DNA from: Methanomassiliicoccales archaeon
Lineage (GTDB): Archaea > Thermoplasmatota > Thermoplasmata > Methanomassiliicoccales > JACIVX01
DNA: 51,434 nt
Reading direction: 5' to 3'
Assembly: GCA_029907465.1 (NCBI GenBank)
Contig: JARYLV010000011.1
Coordinates: 1 to 51,434, forward strand
How positions within the stretch are numbered: position 1 is the first letter of the stretch; the number at the start of each line of letters is the position of its first letter. Shown in pieces: positions 13,601 to 21,800 of this stretch. The notes beneath the pieces are model-generated. The model was not told the origin of the DNA. It worked only from the letters and a program-made list of their open reading frames with translations, and ran no database searches. Made by a program: the position numbers and the translations under genes.

Positions 13601-14201
13601 GCCGATCAAGATCACTGCAACCTCAACTAACAACGCATCAGTACAGGATTCAGTATCAATAGACGCGATCATCCTTCCATACTACAGTCTAAATCTCAAG
13701 TTCGACAAGCCCTATCAGGTAAACGGGACGCCGTATTCTTACAGTATAAAACTCGAGAACAACGGAAACGATGAGGACACGATTGACATCACTGTTGCAA
13801 ATCGAGTTGCGCTCGCTGAGCTGGGTTGGAACGCAGAGCTGAGACTCGGTGACGAAAATCCTGTTGATAATCTTACCGTTACTTTGCTGGCTGGAAAAGT
13901 CAAGTATTTCGATCTCCTTCTGACACCAACACGGGAGAACCCCAATCCGAATATTGAGGTCATTATCTCAGCTGAATCTCAGAAAGCCCCAAATGCATAT
14001 GCATTGCTGACAGTGAAGCCCCCACTACCTGTGGTCCTTTTGCCTTCAGATGGTGTGAAGATCGGCGGGGAAAACGTGTATTTTGAACCAGCAGCGATTC
14101 CTGTTGAGACTATCGCTCTTGCAGGTGCTGCTTTGGCGGCATTTGTGGTGTTCATCCTCATGGGTATACATAGGGGGGTGTTCAGACGAAGAAAGCGCTG
14201 A
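7683..14201 (+). CDS. aglB: AglB-type oligosaccharyltransferase fused to a giant beta-sandwich tail
   Basis: Membrane enzyme that transfers lipid-linked glycan to Asn in N-X-S/T sequons on the outer face. At 2172 residues it is more than twice the usual AglB size. Residues about 36-540 are the multi-helix GT-C domain with the catalytic signatures GSDSYYH (Asp73), FADHD (187-191) and STISE (TIxE motif, Glu391). The soluble domain has the sequon-binding WWDYG at 602-606. From about 920 to 1890 there are around eleven tandem repeats of 75-110 residues of the carboxypeptidase-regulatory/SdrD-B kind (for example GTVTTNSGLPYPD and GSIYFEGSPF). Three of the segments carry calcium-loop-like DxDxDG stretches. 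Two NEW3-like domains (about 1890-2130), one membrane helix and an Arg/Lys tail close the protein. Start 7683 was chosen over 7617 on promoter position. The enzymatic part is certain by motif; the role of the tail is not known. Confidence 0.93.
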   Translation: MEWREEGRAGLVSRNPFRSLSSLKSRFGDSWLGKNWQTVVVLLMIFLIALFMRSYFGYSLSVENGFLVSGGSDSYYHQRVIDHVTSTGTHLVNDPLLNYPMGMRNPRPPLYDWSIAVSGMLISALTGIAIADAVGYSLIFSTAIWGALTVVPVYLIGRTAFGKKAGIIAAFLFAIMPGHITRSVLSFADHDPMVLFFGVCSFYFLLTSLKAIQGDRWVENWRSFKSIRTGIVDYFRKNWVSTIYAALAGISLAAVGMIWTGYAYLLIIILAYFLVQILINRFRNTDSMGVLITIIVTLLVAFAIMAPVYYQMNYWEVWFDVPFYLFAAAAIVGVIFVTTRDYPWTLVLPSFTLLAAISLLVLSVLAPSIFEAIITGQGYFVKSKLYSTISEAQAPSFSDLALSFGAVTFWLSFAGVVIAAIKIRRNVAAYFVFIVIWTTISMFMAVMAARFMFNASPAFAVTSGWVLALIIESVRFSDISRAFSASAGIGFFSLLRRAIKIRHIFAAFFLAFLIVLPNAWGATDAAIPSELKAQYDKQVYDIMPNFAKPSSYDAINGSNWYFGAFTYSMPLPTQYWPAAWSWFRTVDSDVLPASARPAFLSWWDYGFEAIQAGQHPTVADNFQNAYQFAGNFIMSQNETVAVALFVVRILEKTGLENETIAQVLVDHGVDYTKLRDIMVNPDRYVEVVKNHPEIYGPRDADLSPANAKYSAASVELSKAGLENLVKIYNELRQLTGVDISYFAIDSRLFPFTALSANIFYAPAKLADYRIDTISNSPIDFFEIKAIDSEGGIHDLANVTSDMTIVSYQIVYKEMFYNSMLYRAFMGYGPYDIGETSQGLPGLTGTLASYPPMQGWNMTHFRMVYRTAYYNPFPPDQVKNHSNAWRAVSYDEAIELREKIERGELQGTVDASANALLQGVVFLQYYDGAIVDGTVTTNSGLPYPDLWVTVLDEYGIPHQTVKTDADGHYEVIVPFGKVTLVFSYGDLDLRTQIATELSRTTFNVSYDQAMRKKIDADNDGKWDYYLTKNAIVQGSAVKGKVYWDMDGDGAYTSGTDTIIEGARVIVENESRGLRYETISNAVGYGLYGLPPMNSTIYAVLDNHSFGHIQVDLRPMGNITKDIGLKPSSLSGTATSAEGKAASGLSLQIIDTTSGKEIIATTDSNGHFSVGSLLSGHYLLKTRDTSYTVVPDEISLAEGENKTTSLTVYGSMKVSGRVIIGSSVVSNATISFVSETGEFWTKSDSKGIYDVTLPIGNYSVFCLVIQNGETYVSLAALNSSNSAMNYNIRLMPANIIDLHVSDSMGSVSNAEILMRSRANGATLEAVTNATGLAKIIIPQGTYFVYIKGNEKAYWGDIYFDSSRRMNLVLSSAASISGVTWYDANNNAVMDSGEQISGVKLKLQDRNGRVIEATSDSLGGFSFVVPSGNSYDLSISKEGYASNVLSFPLIESSTSIDVKLVPLNRTITGTVYYESTPVAGIAVKFVSSTGSVFTANSGSSGAFSISLQPGDYEVVVDQNVSSGSNATKYQYSSSIDVIIGADPAPLRIDLVKRVRVYGSLYPERTGATKITFSGPEERTITTYKNFDLYLAEGEYSVYALNDQAIADYAFFDRIYIDASASPLNLTTSIAKTVRGSIYFEGSPFSYVVPVTIRNDAGATMRVDSYVTGIFEAILPYGNYTAEVDYHTKTRIGLDMRYVRYTGNTSLVVPSSAVVIVVLERAYDNATLSGSISDSSGSLVPATIDFISMSSTAMSTVTTSEIGSYAVSVAPGNYSVYARQVGGQGVFLGVISVPPQTNKTFNLTLLPGFRFAGETLKGYTPGNATIEITSIDGAKLSAISSPSGSFEIVLPSGRYGVKFTSSGMEKGVLVNYYANTSIDLITDVSRAITMEKIVKRGVDLQWNEAEKTALGAGQTAVYNIRIINKGNVPDTFKLQAQAANWNVVFSQDTVSVDFGYYNSQLVTVCITPSAGVYVSHQPIKITATSTNNASVQDSVSIDAIILPYYSLNLKFDKPYQVNGTPYSYSIKLENNGNDEDTIDITVANRVALAELGWNAELRLGDENPVDNLTVTLLAGKVKYFDLLLTPTRENPNPNIEVIISAESQKAPNAYALLTVKPPLPVVLLPSDGVKIGGENVYFEPAAIPVETIALAGAALAAFVVFILMGIHRGVFRRRKR

Positions 14202-14215
14202 TTGCGATCGCATTT

Positions 14216-14968
14216 ATGTCAATCCTTGTTCTTCTCATTTATCCACTCACGAGTATCAGTGCCGCCTCTTATGATCCCATATACGTCTCTGTCGATGGCA
14301 GAAGTTGTATCGCTACTGGTGAGAAATCTGAATATGTGATAAGGGTCATTGGGGGCCCTGGAGAGGAACCTGGAGGAAATTTTAGTTTTACGGCGAAATT
14401 AATCGGACCATCACCGGCAGAGGCAAAGGTCATCCCTACCAATGGAAAATCGCCAACTGGTCTTTTTAGAGTCAATGTGACCGCGCCCCCGAAAGCTCAG
14501 GACATGGTTCTGCGCATAAATGTCTCTTCAGTTTCTGCCAACGGGACGCTTGTCGAGAAGGTCACGAAAGACTTTCCGATAAAGGTTCTCGTTCCAGTTG
14601 TCATCACAGCAACTGTGGTGAACGACGGGAACATGTCAGTAAAGAATATCCCCGTTGCGATTTATGCAGATGGGTCGAAGATTTATGAAACAACGATAAA
14701 CCTCGATCCGAAGACATCAAAGACAATTGTTTATAACTGGACCGACCCCTACATGAAGCCCGGGGAGCACGTCATCACGGTGTCAATTGATCCAGGAAAT
14801 TCTCTTGTCAAACTCGATACCGGTGGCACCACATTTACGGCGACAATTTTCGTTGGAAAGACCGACTATGGGCTTGTCAACGCGCTGCTCGTTGGTATCC
14901 TCCTTTTATCAATATTTTCGAGCTATTTGGTATACCGGCGTCCGAAGAGAAGAAGGATGAAGCGTTAA
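14216..14968 (+). CDS. Membrane-anchored surface protein with a CARDB-like domain
   Basis: A 250-residue exported protein. A hydrophobic segment ending in SISAAS serves as signal peptide. Two beta-sandwich regions follow, and the second (VVITATVVNDGNMSVKNIPV to about residue 210) resembles CARDB/NEW3 adhesion modules. One C-terminal membrane helix (NALLVGILLLSIFSSYLVY) precedes an Arg/Lys-rich tail, the same end as in aglB. It starts 15 nt after the aglB stop and is probably co-transcribed. The start is odd: the frame is open back to 14174 and encodes a basic QTKKALIAIAF stretch that looks like a signal-peptide n-region, but no ATG, GTG or TTG precedes it. Several sequons (NVSS, NGT, NMS) make it a possible AglB substrate. 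No specific function can be stated. Confidence 0.75.
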   Translation: MSILVLLIYPLTSISAASYDPIYVSVDGRSCIATGEKSEYVIRVIGGPGEEPGGNFSFTAKLIGPSPAEAKVIPTNGKSPTGLFRVNVTAPPKAQDMVLRINVSSVSANGTLVEKVTKDFPIKVLVPVVITATVVNDGNMSVKNIPVAIYADGSKIYETTINLDPKTSKTIVYNWTDPYMKPGEHVITVSIDPGNSLVKLDTGGTTFTATIFVGKTDYGLVNALLVGILLLSIFSSYLVYRRPKRRRMKR

Positions 14969-15080
14969 ACCTAGACTTTATGCGTTTTCTCATCACATGT
15001 GGTTGATCGAATTTTTATCACGTTCTAGAGCTGTCCCAAATCATGAAAAAATCTGCCGAAACGACTGCAAATTTGAGACG

Positions 15081-15090
15081 ATTTATATAT
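15081..15090 (+). promoter_or_regulatory. TATA box of thioredoxin
   Basis: ATTTATATAT lies 24-33 nt before the ATG at 15114, the expected spacing for a leaderless mRNA. Confidence 0.6.
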
Positions 15091-15113
15091 GCGATTCATG
15101 ATAGGGCGAGTTC

Positions 15114-15437
15114 ATGGGTGAAAATCTCATCGAGATCACGGATGGCAATTTTGAACAGATCAGAAAGGAGAATTCCAAGCTCATCGTTGATTGCTGGGCC
15201 GAGTGGTGCGGTCCTTGCAGAATGCTCGCTCCGATTTTTGAGAAACTTGCAGCCGAGTATTCGGGAAAGATCGTCTTCGGCAAAATGAACACCGATCAAA
15301 ATCCCGAGCTCGTGAGACGATTCAGGATCATGGCGATTCCAACATTACTCTTCTTCAAGGATGGGGAAGTCGTAGATCAAATTGTTGGCGTCGTACCGAA
15401 AGAGAAAATTACGGAGGCAATAAAGAGGAATTTCTGA
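15114..15437 (+). CDS. trxA: Thioredoxin
   Basis: A cytoplasmic dithiol-disulfide oxidoreductase of 107 residues, the standard size. The redox site WCGPC follows VDCWAE, the cis-Pro loop is MAIPTLLFF, and the C-terminal GVVPKEKI helix is present. One extra Cys precedes the active site (VDCWAEWCGPC). It is transcribed alone from its own TATA box and faces the translin gene convergently, with about 80 nt between stops. A thioredoxin reductase is not in the window. Confidence 0.96.
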   Translation: MGENLIEITDGNFEQIRKENSKLIVDCWAEWCGPCRMLAPIFEKLAAEYSGKIVFGKMNTDQNPELVRRFRIMAIPTLLFFKDGEVVDQIVGVVPKEKITEAIKRNF

Positions 15438-15518
15438 AATCGATGTGATTGATTCCCTTTATCACATTCTTCAGAATGTCTCTCCTAGCTCTCCTCGATC
15501 TACGACATTTCCTCAACT

Positions 15519-16145
15519 TCATCGGGTGTCCAGATGCCTTTGAAAATCCTCTAATTTCTCCTGAAGACGTTTGGAACTCACCGCAACAGCGACCTCTCCT
15601 CTCGTCTTTTCGAGTAGCGATCGTGCGACGTCTTGCTTCCTCCTTATCGGAACAATCGCATCTGGATAATCGAAGCGCATGAGAACGAGAAACAGATCCT
15701 CCATCATATCGAGGTATTTCACCGCCTTCTCTGTCTCATCTTTTCTCAGTGCCTCGAGTGCGAAGCGTCGCAGTTCGCCAATAACATCGGCGAGACCGAG
15801 AAGATAGGAAGTCGATGTGATGTTCAGCTCTTCGGGATCTGGAATGGCCTCGTCATTGACTATCGCCATAAGTATTGAAGCTTCGGCCATTTCGGCCATC
15901 GCATCTTCAACTAGACCTGAGTTCCAAATATCGGGGTGATCTTCGAGGAGACTCCTCAGGCGGTGAACCTCCTCCTTCGCTTCAGCCAATGCCTCTTTGA
16001 CATCCTCCCGCCTATGAATAGAATGGACGATGCCAGTCGAAATTCTGATGATCGCCCTTGATGATTTAATCGCTACTTCCCTTACAGCGTCTTTTTCATC
16101 GAGCTTATACTGTATTCGATCGGCAATCTCTTCCAGATTCTTCAT
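15519..16145 (-). CDS. Translin-family protein (archaeal COG2178)
   Basis: A 208-residue, almost entirely helical protein. The C-terminal half carries the translin signature pattern: LLGLADVIGELRR, then LDMMEDLFLVLMRFDYP, then IRRKQDVARSLLEKTRGEVAVAV. Eukaryotic translin binds single-stranded RNA and DNA and, with TRAX, forms the C3PO RNase. Archaeal members form similar octamers, and some have RNase activity. The Glu/Asp-rich helical faces around ADVIGELRR and MMEDLF are where TRAX-type catalytic acids lie, but which type this is cannot be decided by eye. A TATA-like box (ATTTAAACG on the minus strand, about 16168-16176) lies in the end of purD, suggesting independent transcription. Confidence 0.85.
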   Translation of the reverse strand: MKNLEEIADRIQYKLDEKDAVREVAIKSSRAIIRISTGIVHSIHRREDVKEALAEAKEEVHRLRSLLEDHPDIWNSGLVEDAMAEMAEASILMAIVNDEAIPDPEELNITSTSYLLGLADVIGELRRFALEALRKDETEKAVKYLDMMEDLFLVLMRFDYPDAIVPIRRKQDVARSLLEKTRGEVAVAVSSKRLQEKLEDFQRHLDTR

Positions 16146-16178
16146 ATTCCAGAAATGGGCGACATCGTTTAAATACGA

Positions 16179-17507
16179 TTATGTTTGGTTGCGTAACTTG
16201 TTCATGTGTTCGATCCTTTTCTGAATGAGCTCTTTTTTTCCGATGTCATGGCGCACATAGATAGCTTCACCGGAAATGTGCTTCAGGCCGCGCTCACATT
16301 GCGCTTCAGCCCCTCCTACGGTGTCATCTATACCCACAACTGCAATTGCCCTTGAGGTCGTCGTTGTGATCACGCCATTGTCCTCGTTGACAGACGCGTA
16401 AAATAATTGAGCGCCCTCGCGTTTCACGGCGTCTTCATCGACCGTTATCTTCAGACCGCTCTTAGGCTTCGTGCCGTAACCCTCGGGCACCACATATTTG
16501 CATACCGTTGCTTTGTGTTCAAATGTGACCTTCGATTGTGATAAATTCCTGTCGACAATTGCGGCGCATATATCAACGAAATTGTTTTTAAGTAACGGGA
16601 GAACATTCATCGCTTCTGGATCTCCCAGACGTGCATTGAATTCAATGATCTTTGGCCCTTCGGGTGTGAGCATGAATTGGCCGTAGAGGAATCCAACGTA
16701 AGGGCACCCCTCGTCCCTCATCGCACTGACGGTCTTTTTCATGATTTCCATCGCTTTGTCAAAATCCTCAGCTGTCATGAAAGGCAAGCGGTGATCCTCC
16801 ATTGAGTATGAACCCATGCCCCCAGTGTTTGGCCCCGAGTCTCCCTCGTACGCCCTCTTATGGTCCTGTACTATTGGCATTGGAACCACCGTACGTCCAT
16901 CGACAAATGACTGGAGTGTGAACTCCTCACCTTCCAGTCGCTCCTCGAGAACGACGCCGACTCCACCAATTTTTTTATCAAAAATCTCCCTGATATAATC
17001 AATCACTTCGTTTTTGTCCTTCAGGTGTTCCCCCTCGATCTTTACACCTTTGCCGCCCGTTAGTCCAATGGGCTTGACAGCAAGTTGTTTATCACAATCA
17101 ATTGCAAACTTTCTTGCCTGTTCAAAATCATTGAACGCTTTAAAATAGACATTCCCTGGAATTTCATATTTTTTCATGAGGTTTCTCATAAACTGCTTTG
17201 ACGTCTCAATTCTTGCAGCAGCCTTGTTCGGCCCCACGCACCCAATGCCCTGTCGGGAAAGCGCATCGACGAGGCCAACATCGAGGGGTGCTTCGGGTCC
17301 AATAACCGCCATTTCGACTCCTGCGTCGACGGCGAACTCAGTGATTGTTTCAAAATCAATTTCCTTGACCAGCTTAAATTCCCTACAAATTTTCGCTATT
17401 CCTGGATTTCTGTTGCTCATCGCGGCGTAAACCTCAGCTCCACCATCGACGAGCGCTCGCACAATTGCGTGCTCTCTTCCTCCTCCACCGACCGAAAGGA
17501 CTCTCAT
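16179..17507 (-). CDS. purD: Phosphoribosylamine--glycine ligase
   Basis: ATP-grasp enzyme of de novo purine synthesis that joins phosphoribosylamine and glycine to give GAR. The protein is 442 residues. The N-terminal Rossmann-like segment is MRVLSVGGGGREHAI, and further family blocks are GPEAPLDVGL, KPIGLTGGKGVKIEG, the glycine-rich ATP lid GPNTGGMGSY, and FNARLGDPEAMNVLPLL. The frame is open another 30 codons upstream, but the family start is the ATG at 17507. A TATA box 34 nt before that ATG rules out the longer form. The gene is alone among pur genes here. Its stop lies 33 nt before the translin start codon. Confidence 0.96.
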   Translation of the reverse strand: MRVLSVGGGGREHAIVRALVDGGAEVYAAMSNRNPGIAKICREFKLVKEIDFETITEFAVDAGVEMAVIGPEAPLDVGLVDALSRQGIGCVGPNKAAARIETSKQFMRNLMKKYEIPGNVYFKAFNDFEQARKFAIDCDKQLAVKPIGLTGGKGVKIEGEHLKDKNEVIDYIREIFDKKIGGVGVVLEERLEGEEFTLQSFVDGRTVVPMPIVQDHKRAYEGDSGPNTGGMGSYSMEDHRLPFMTAEDFDKAMEIMKKTVSAMRDEGCPYVGFLYGQFMLTPEGPKIIEFNARLGDPEAMNVLPLLKNNFVDICAAIVDRNLSQSKVTFEHKATVCKYVVPEGYGTKPKSGLKITVDEDAVKREGAQLFYASVNEDNGVITTTTSRAIAVVGIDDTVGGAEAQCERGLKHISGEAIYVRHDIGKKELIQKRIEHMNKLRNQT

Positions 17508-17540
17508 TATTGATCCCGAGTATGAGAAAGGTTTTGGTGC

Positions 17541-17550
17541 ATATAAATAT
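17541..17550 (-). promoter_or_regulatory. TATA box of purD
   Basis: The minus strand reads ATATTTATAT, 34-43 nt before the ATG at 17507. It lies inside the longer possible frame and therefore fixes the start. Confidence 0.55.
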
Positions 17551-17701
17551 GATTTAGTGAGGATAACATAACGGATCAAGAACTCATCTGGAAACACAAT
17601 TGAAACGCGTTATAAGGATCTGGACCTGATGCATTTCCTCCTTAGAGCGTTTTAGGCGACAAATCCCAATGTCGAGATTTCGCTGTCAACTAAATCAATG
17701 C

Positions 17702-18358
17702 TCAGAGCTCAATTCCGAGATCTCTCATCAGCTCTTCTAGCCCCTCTCCCGTTTTGACGCTAATGAGATGAAGGACAGCATTTTTCTTAATTCTCTGATA
17801 ATCACTCAGGATCCTTTGCGGGTCAACCGTGAGATAGGGAACCAGATCTATTTTATTGAGTGCGGCTACGTCCGCTACTGAAAAAATCATAGGATGCTTT
17901 CTCACCATGTCGTCTCCTTCAGTGACGGAAATAATGACTAGCCTCTTATCGGTGCCCAGTGGAAAATCCGCAGGACAGACAAGGTTTCCAACGTTTTCAA
18001 TTAAGAGAAAATCGATTGAATCAAGGTCCAACTTTTCGAGTGCGTGACCGACTAGGTGTGCATCAAGGTGGCATTCTTTGCCGGTATTGATATTGACTGC
18101 GGGGATATCAAGTGCCCGGAACCGATCGTAATCGTCCTGGCCTGCGACGTCTCCAGCGATTGCCGCTGGTCTCTTGCCACTCTTGATAAGCTCTAAGGCG
18201 ATTCTTTCGATCAATGCAGTCTTTCCCGATCCAATTGACCCCATGACATCGATTGATCGTATCCCCTTGCTTCTAAGTAGTCGGTGATTTTCGGCAGCAA
18301 TCCTCCTATTCTCGGCAAGAACGTCGATTTCCATTGAGACCTCTGTTACTTTGTGCAT
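17702..18358 (-). CDS. hypB: Hydrogenase nickel incorporation GTPase HypB
   Basis: SIMIBI-class GTPase that, with HypA, delivers nickel to NiFe hydrogenase. It has 218 residues. The P-loop GSIGSGKTALIE is near residues 41-52, the metal-binding switch segment GKECHLDAH carries the conserved Cys and His, and the guanine-specificity motif is NKID. The protein lacks the His-rich or CxxCGC N-terminal extensions of some bacterial HypB, as is usual in archaea. No hypA, hypC, hypD or hydrogenase gene is adjacent; hypE is about 31 kb away in the same window. The ATG at 18358 gives the typical MHKV start. Confidence 0.95.
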   Translation of the reverse strand: MHKVTEVSMEIDVLAENRRIAAENHRLLRSKGIRSIDVMGSIGSGKTALIERIALELIKSGKRPAAIAGDVAGQDDYDRFRALDIPAVNINTGKECHLDAHLVGHALEKLDLDSIDFLLIENVGNLVCPADFPLGTDKRLVIISVTEGDDMVRKHPMIFSVADVAALNKIDLVPYLTVDPQRILSDYQRIKKNAVLHLISVKTGEGLEELMRDLGIEL

Positions 18359-18483
18359 GAATATGCAACAGTTGATTGGGATAGAAATTTTGCCCCGCAG
18401 TCCCCTTATGATACGGAATTTCGTGGCGGCCTTACTTCTCTTCTCTTGTGAGATGCAAGACCCGAGACGGGAAATAGGAATGA

Positions 18484-18684
18484 ATGAGACGACTCAATTG
18501 CTGGTATTGTGAGGATCATAGATCGTGGATGTCGTATAAGATCATTTCAGAAAACGATCTGGAAAAAAAATGGAATATCTTCATTCTCAATAACTTTCAA
18601 GTCCGAAATCATTCTTTCGACATTCCAGATATGACTCGAGGGTTTGATTTTCTTCTCGATATCAAGATCGAAAAGCGAAGTTAA
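18484..18684 (+). CDS. Possible small protein, unrecognised
   Basis: A 66-codon frame in the 507-nt gap between hypB and the beta-helix gene. The N-terminus CWYCEDH could hold a metal through two Cys and a His; the rest (WNIFILNNFQVRNHSFDIPDM) resembles nothing I know. There is no clear ribosome binding site, and its codon choice is more AT-rich than its neighbours. It may be a chance frame or a remnant. The remainder of the gap holds the promoter of the downstream gene and nothing else I can name. Confidence 0.25.
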   Translation: MRRLNCWYCEDHRSWMSYKIISENDLEKKWNIFILNNFQVRNHSFDIPDMTRGFDFLLDIKIEKRS

Positions 18685-18807
18685 ACTATGCGATCAAGCC
18701 AGATACCACAGGTCCTTGAACAATACTCCAAGATAATTGTCCCGTTTAGGGATGTTCCAGCATTGAAGTGGAATCCGACAACCTTTAAATAAAGAAACTC
18801 CAATACT

Positions 18808-18818
18808 ACATATAAATC
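18808..18818 (+). promoter_or_regulatory. TATA box and ribosome binding site of the beta-helix gene
   Basis: ACATATAAATC at 18808-18818 is followed by a leader of roughly 25 nt and GGGGTGA at 18853-18859, six nt before the ATG at 18866. A second AT-rich stretch (TTTAAATAAAG) at 18784-18794 is an alternative box. Confidence 0.5.
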
Positions 18819-18865
18819 CTTATAACAGGGAGGAAGGATTTGAACAGTCTTTGGGGTGAAATACT

Positions 18866-21800
18866 ATGAGTTCAGACGATATAAATGAACGTGAGCCTGC
18901 CATAGCTCACGTTCTGGGAAAACGAACGCTGGTGTATCTCGGTGCACTTGTTTTCTTATTCGCACTGTTTCTTATTCTGAACAGTGGGAATGCAAGCGCG
19001 GCGGGACCCACCTACGTTTACGAAGACATCACCACCGACACAACCTGGGACGAAGCTGGTAGCCCCTACATCCTGAATGCATCGATAGAGGTGAAGTCTG
19101 GAGCGACATTGACCATTGAAAAGAACGTCACTGTTTTGGCGGATGCGTTCAACACACTGACGATTAGTGGGAAGTTAGTCGCTCAGGGTACACCCGATGA
19201 ACCGATTCTTTTCTCGGCAAATACGACATACTGGGGAGGTCTTATCTTTACATCAACCAGTACTGACTCGGTCCTTTCTAATGCAATTATTGAGTACACT
19301 CTCGTTGCAGTCAGTGTGAACGGCGGTTACGTTACGATTTCCGATACCCTGATTTCCGACGCTCTCGATAACGGATTGTGGTGGGAAACGGATTCTGACC
19401 TGGATGTCGAGGTATCCGGGTTGAACGTCCAGACGATTAACGGCGTCGCGATGATGTTCTTGGTCAACGGCGGAAATGCAACGGTTTCGATTTCGGGATG
19501 CCATGTTTCCAATGTTAATTCAGGCATTGTGGTGCAGGCGACTGGGTGGATCGATGTGACGATCGCCGATACTGAGGTGGTCAACTCGAATCTGAGTTCT
19601 GGGGTGATCGTTTACTCGACTGGTGGCGATATCGAGGCAAGCATCAACAACTTGTTGGCGAGTGCATGTTACCAGCACGGTGTTTTGATTTACGCGGCCA
19701 ACGGAGCTGTTAAAGCCGTCGTCGAATCTTCGTCGATTGGACTTTGCGGTGAAACAGGCCTCCAGGTAGAGGGATTGGAAGCCGTGGACCTTGGCCTCTC
19801 GATATCGGATGTGTTTGAGAACGCCGTGGGCGTTGCAGCATATGCCGATGAAGGCGACGTCAGTGTGGTGCTTTCCGACGTTTCACTCGCAGACAACACC
19901 CAGTACGCGCTCATTGCGAACTCAGCGACTGGCAATGTGTACCTTAACTTGGCATATGTCAGTATCGAGAACGCTGATTTTGGGACTGGTGTATTCGCGG
20001 AGTCGAACGAGGCGGACTTGAATGCTGAGATCGCAGATACCATAGTCAGCGGCGGTATGACTGGAATGGACCTTGAGGCGGGCGGAAATGTAAGTATCAT
20101 CATCACCGATTCTGTTTTCGTTGACAATTATCTCATCTCAATATATGCCTACGCCGACGGACAAGCGTCTCTGGATATGCAGGGAACCGAAATAAACAAC
20201 GAGGGAGCTCCCAATTACGCTGTATATTACCCAAAGGAGATTGATTACGAATACGCGATCATTAATCCCGGAAGCAATTATACAACATCATCGAGTATGT
20301 ACATATCGCTGCCATTTGAGTTCCCGTTTGGGACGAGCAGCTACACAGACCTGTACGTATATAGAAATGGGTACATCTCGGTTGGATCCCCCTACACAGG
20401 CAGTTTCCCGATCGATCTTGATTCAACAGGTGGAAATCTCATCGTTCCCTGCCAGGATAACTTCAACTTTGTTACTTGGCCGTATATGAGCTATAAGATC
20501 TATGACGATGACATGATTGTCATCCAGTGGTGGGTCTACAAGAGCGGCGAATATCCTCTCACGGACACATTCGAGGCGGTGTTGTATTCTAATGGCGACA
20601 TACAGTTCATTTATGCTGAAATGAATTCGTTGAATTACAGCGATTATTCAAATGATTACGGAGTAAGAGCTCCTGGTTTCTATGGGACACTTAACGACAT
20701 TTGGATTCCAAATGTTTATGATGCTGATTACAGGAGCATCTACTTGACCAGAATGACCATGGGTGGATACGGCCTTATGGTTTTCTCAAAGAATGACATC
20801 GAAGCCTCAATGTTAGACAGCTCAATCAGTCATGTGCTTTCAGGAGCAGTGTTTAATTCCTTCAATGGAGACGTCAGCCTATCTGTCAACAACATTAGCA
20901 TGAGCCATGTTTACGGAGGTTTCGTAGAGGCAGGGCTAATAGCATATGCAGACAATGGGACAGTGAACGCGGACGTCGCAGATTCCACATTCTCGTACTT
21001 CGGTGCGGTTGCTGTGGCCTTTGTATCAGATCCTCAATGGGGTGGCGAAGATGTTATTTCAGTGACAAACAACAGATTCACCGAGATCAATTCCGTGTCA
21101 GTTCTGATCGTGAGCGAAGTATATGATGACGATGGCCTCAATGAGATCGTCGAATATAAGGCAACAAGAAGCATCGCTCAGAATGTCGGTGAGAACAGCG
21201 GCGGCATTGCAATAGGCACGTATATAGAAGTTGATGATAGCTCCGTATGGGACATCGCGATCGAAGAAAGCATCACGGAGAATGTCTTCGTAGGAGAGCC
21301 AACATTGGGGATGTTGTCCTTAATCGAGTACTCGGTCATCTATTCGGGTTTCTACGTTTATTCGTACGCTGCTGTTAGTGTAGTCTCAAGTGTGCAAATC
21401 GTTGGGAATTCAATTGAGTTGCCCAAATACTTTGATGGTATTGAAGTAGATCAGTCTGCGGATACGGATGGCCTGGTGATATCTTCGGACATCGCGATCT
21501 CAGAAAACGAAATCGATGCACTGTCGACTGAGTATTGGGTCTCTGGCATAATCTGCTATTTGGATCTATATTCTCAGGCAGACTTTGAGTCCTCAACAAA
21601 TGTGGAGATTGTGGGCAATGAGATCGCCAGTTTGACTGAATTGGCAATATGGGATGGTATATACTTTGAGGTCGAACAGGGACAATCTGACGGTACAGGA
21701 ATAGGCACCTCAGAAACAACGGTCGTCGTAGAAGGGAACAAGGTCCAGGGCGCATATGAGGGTATTTACATCGGAATCTATTCTGGCGTGTACAACTACG

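Noticed and set aside
15449-15682. 77-codon frame opposite the translin gene
   Set aside because: Shadow of the translin coding sequence on the other strand.
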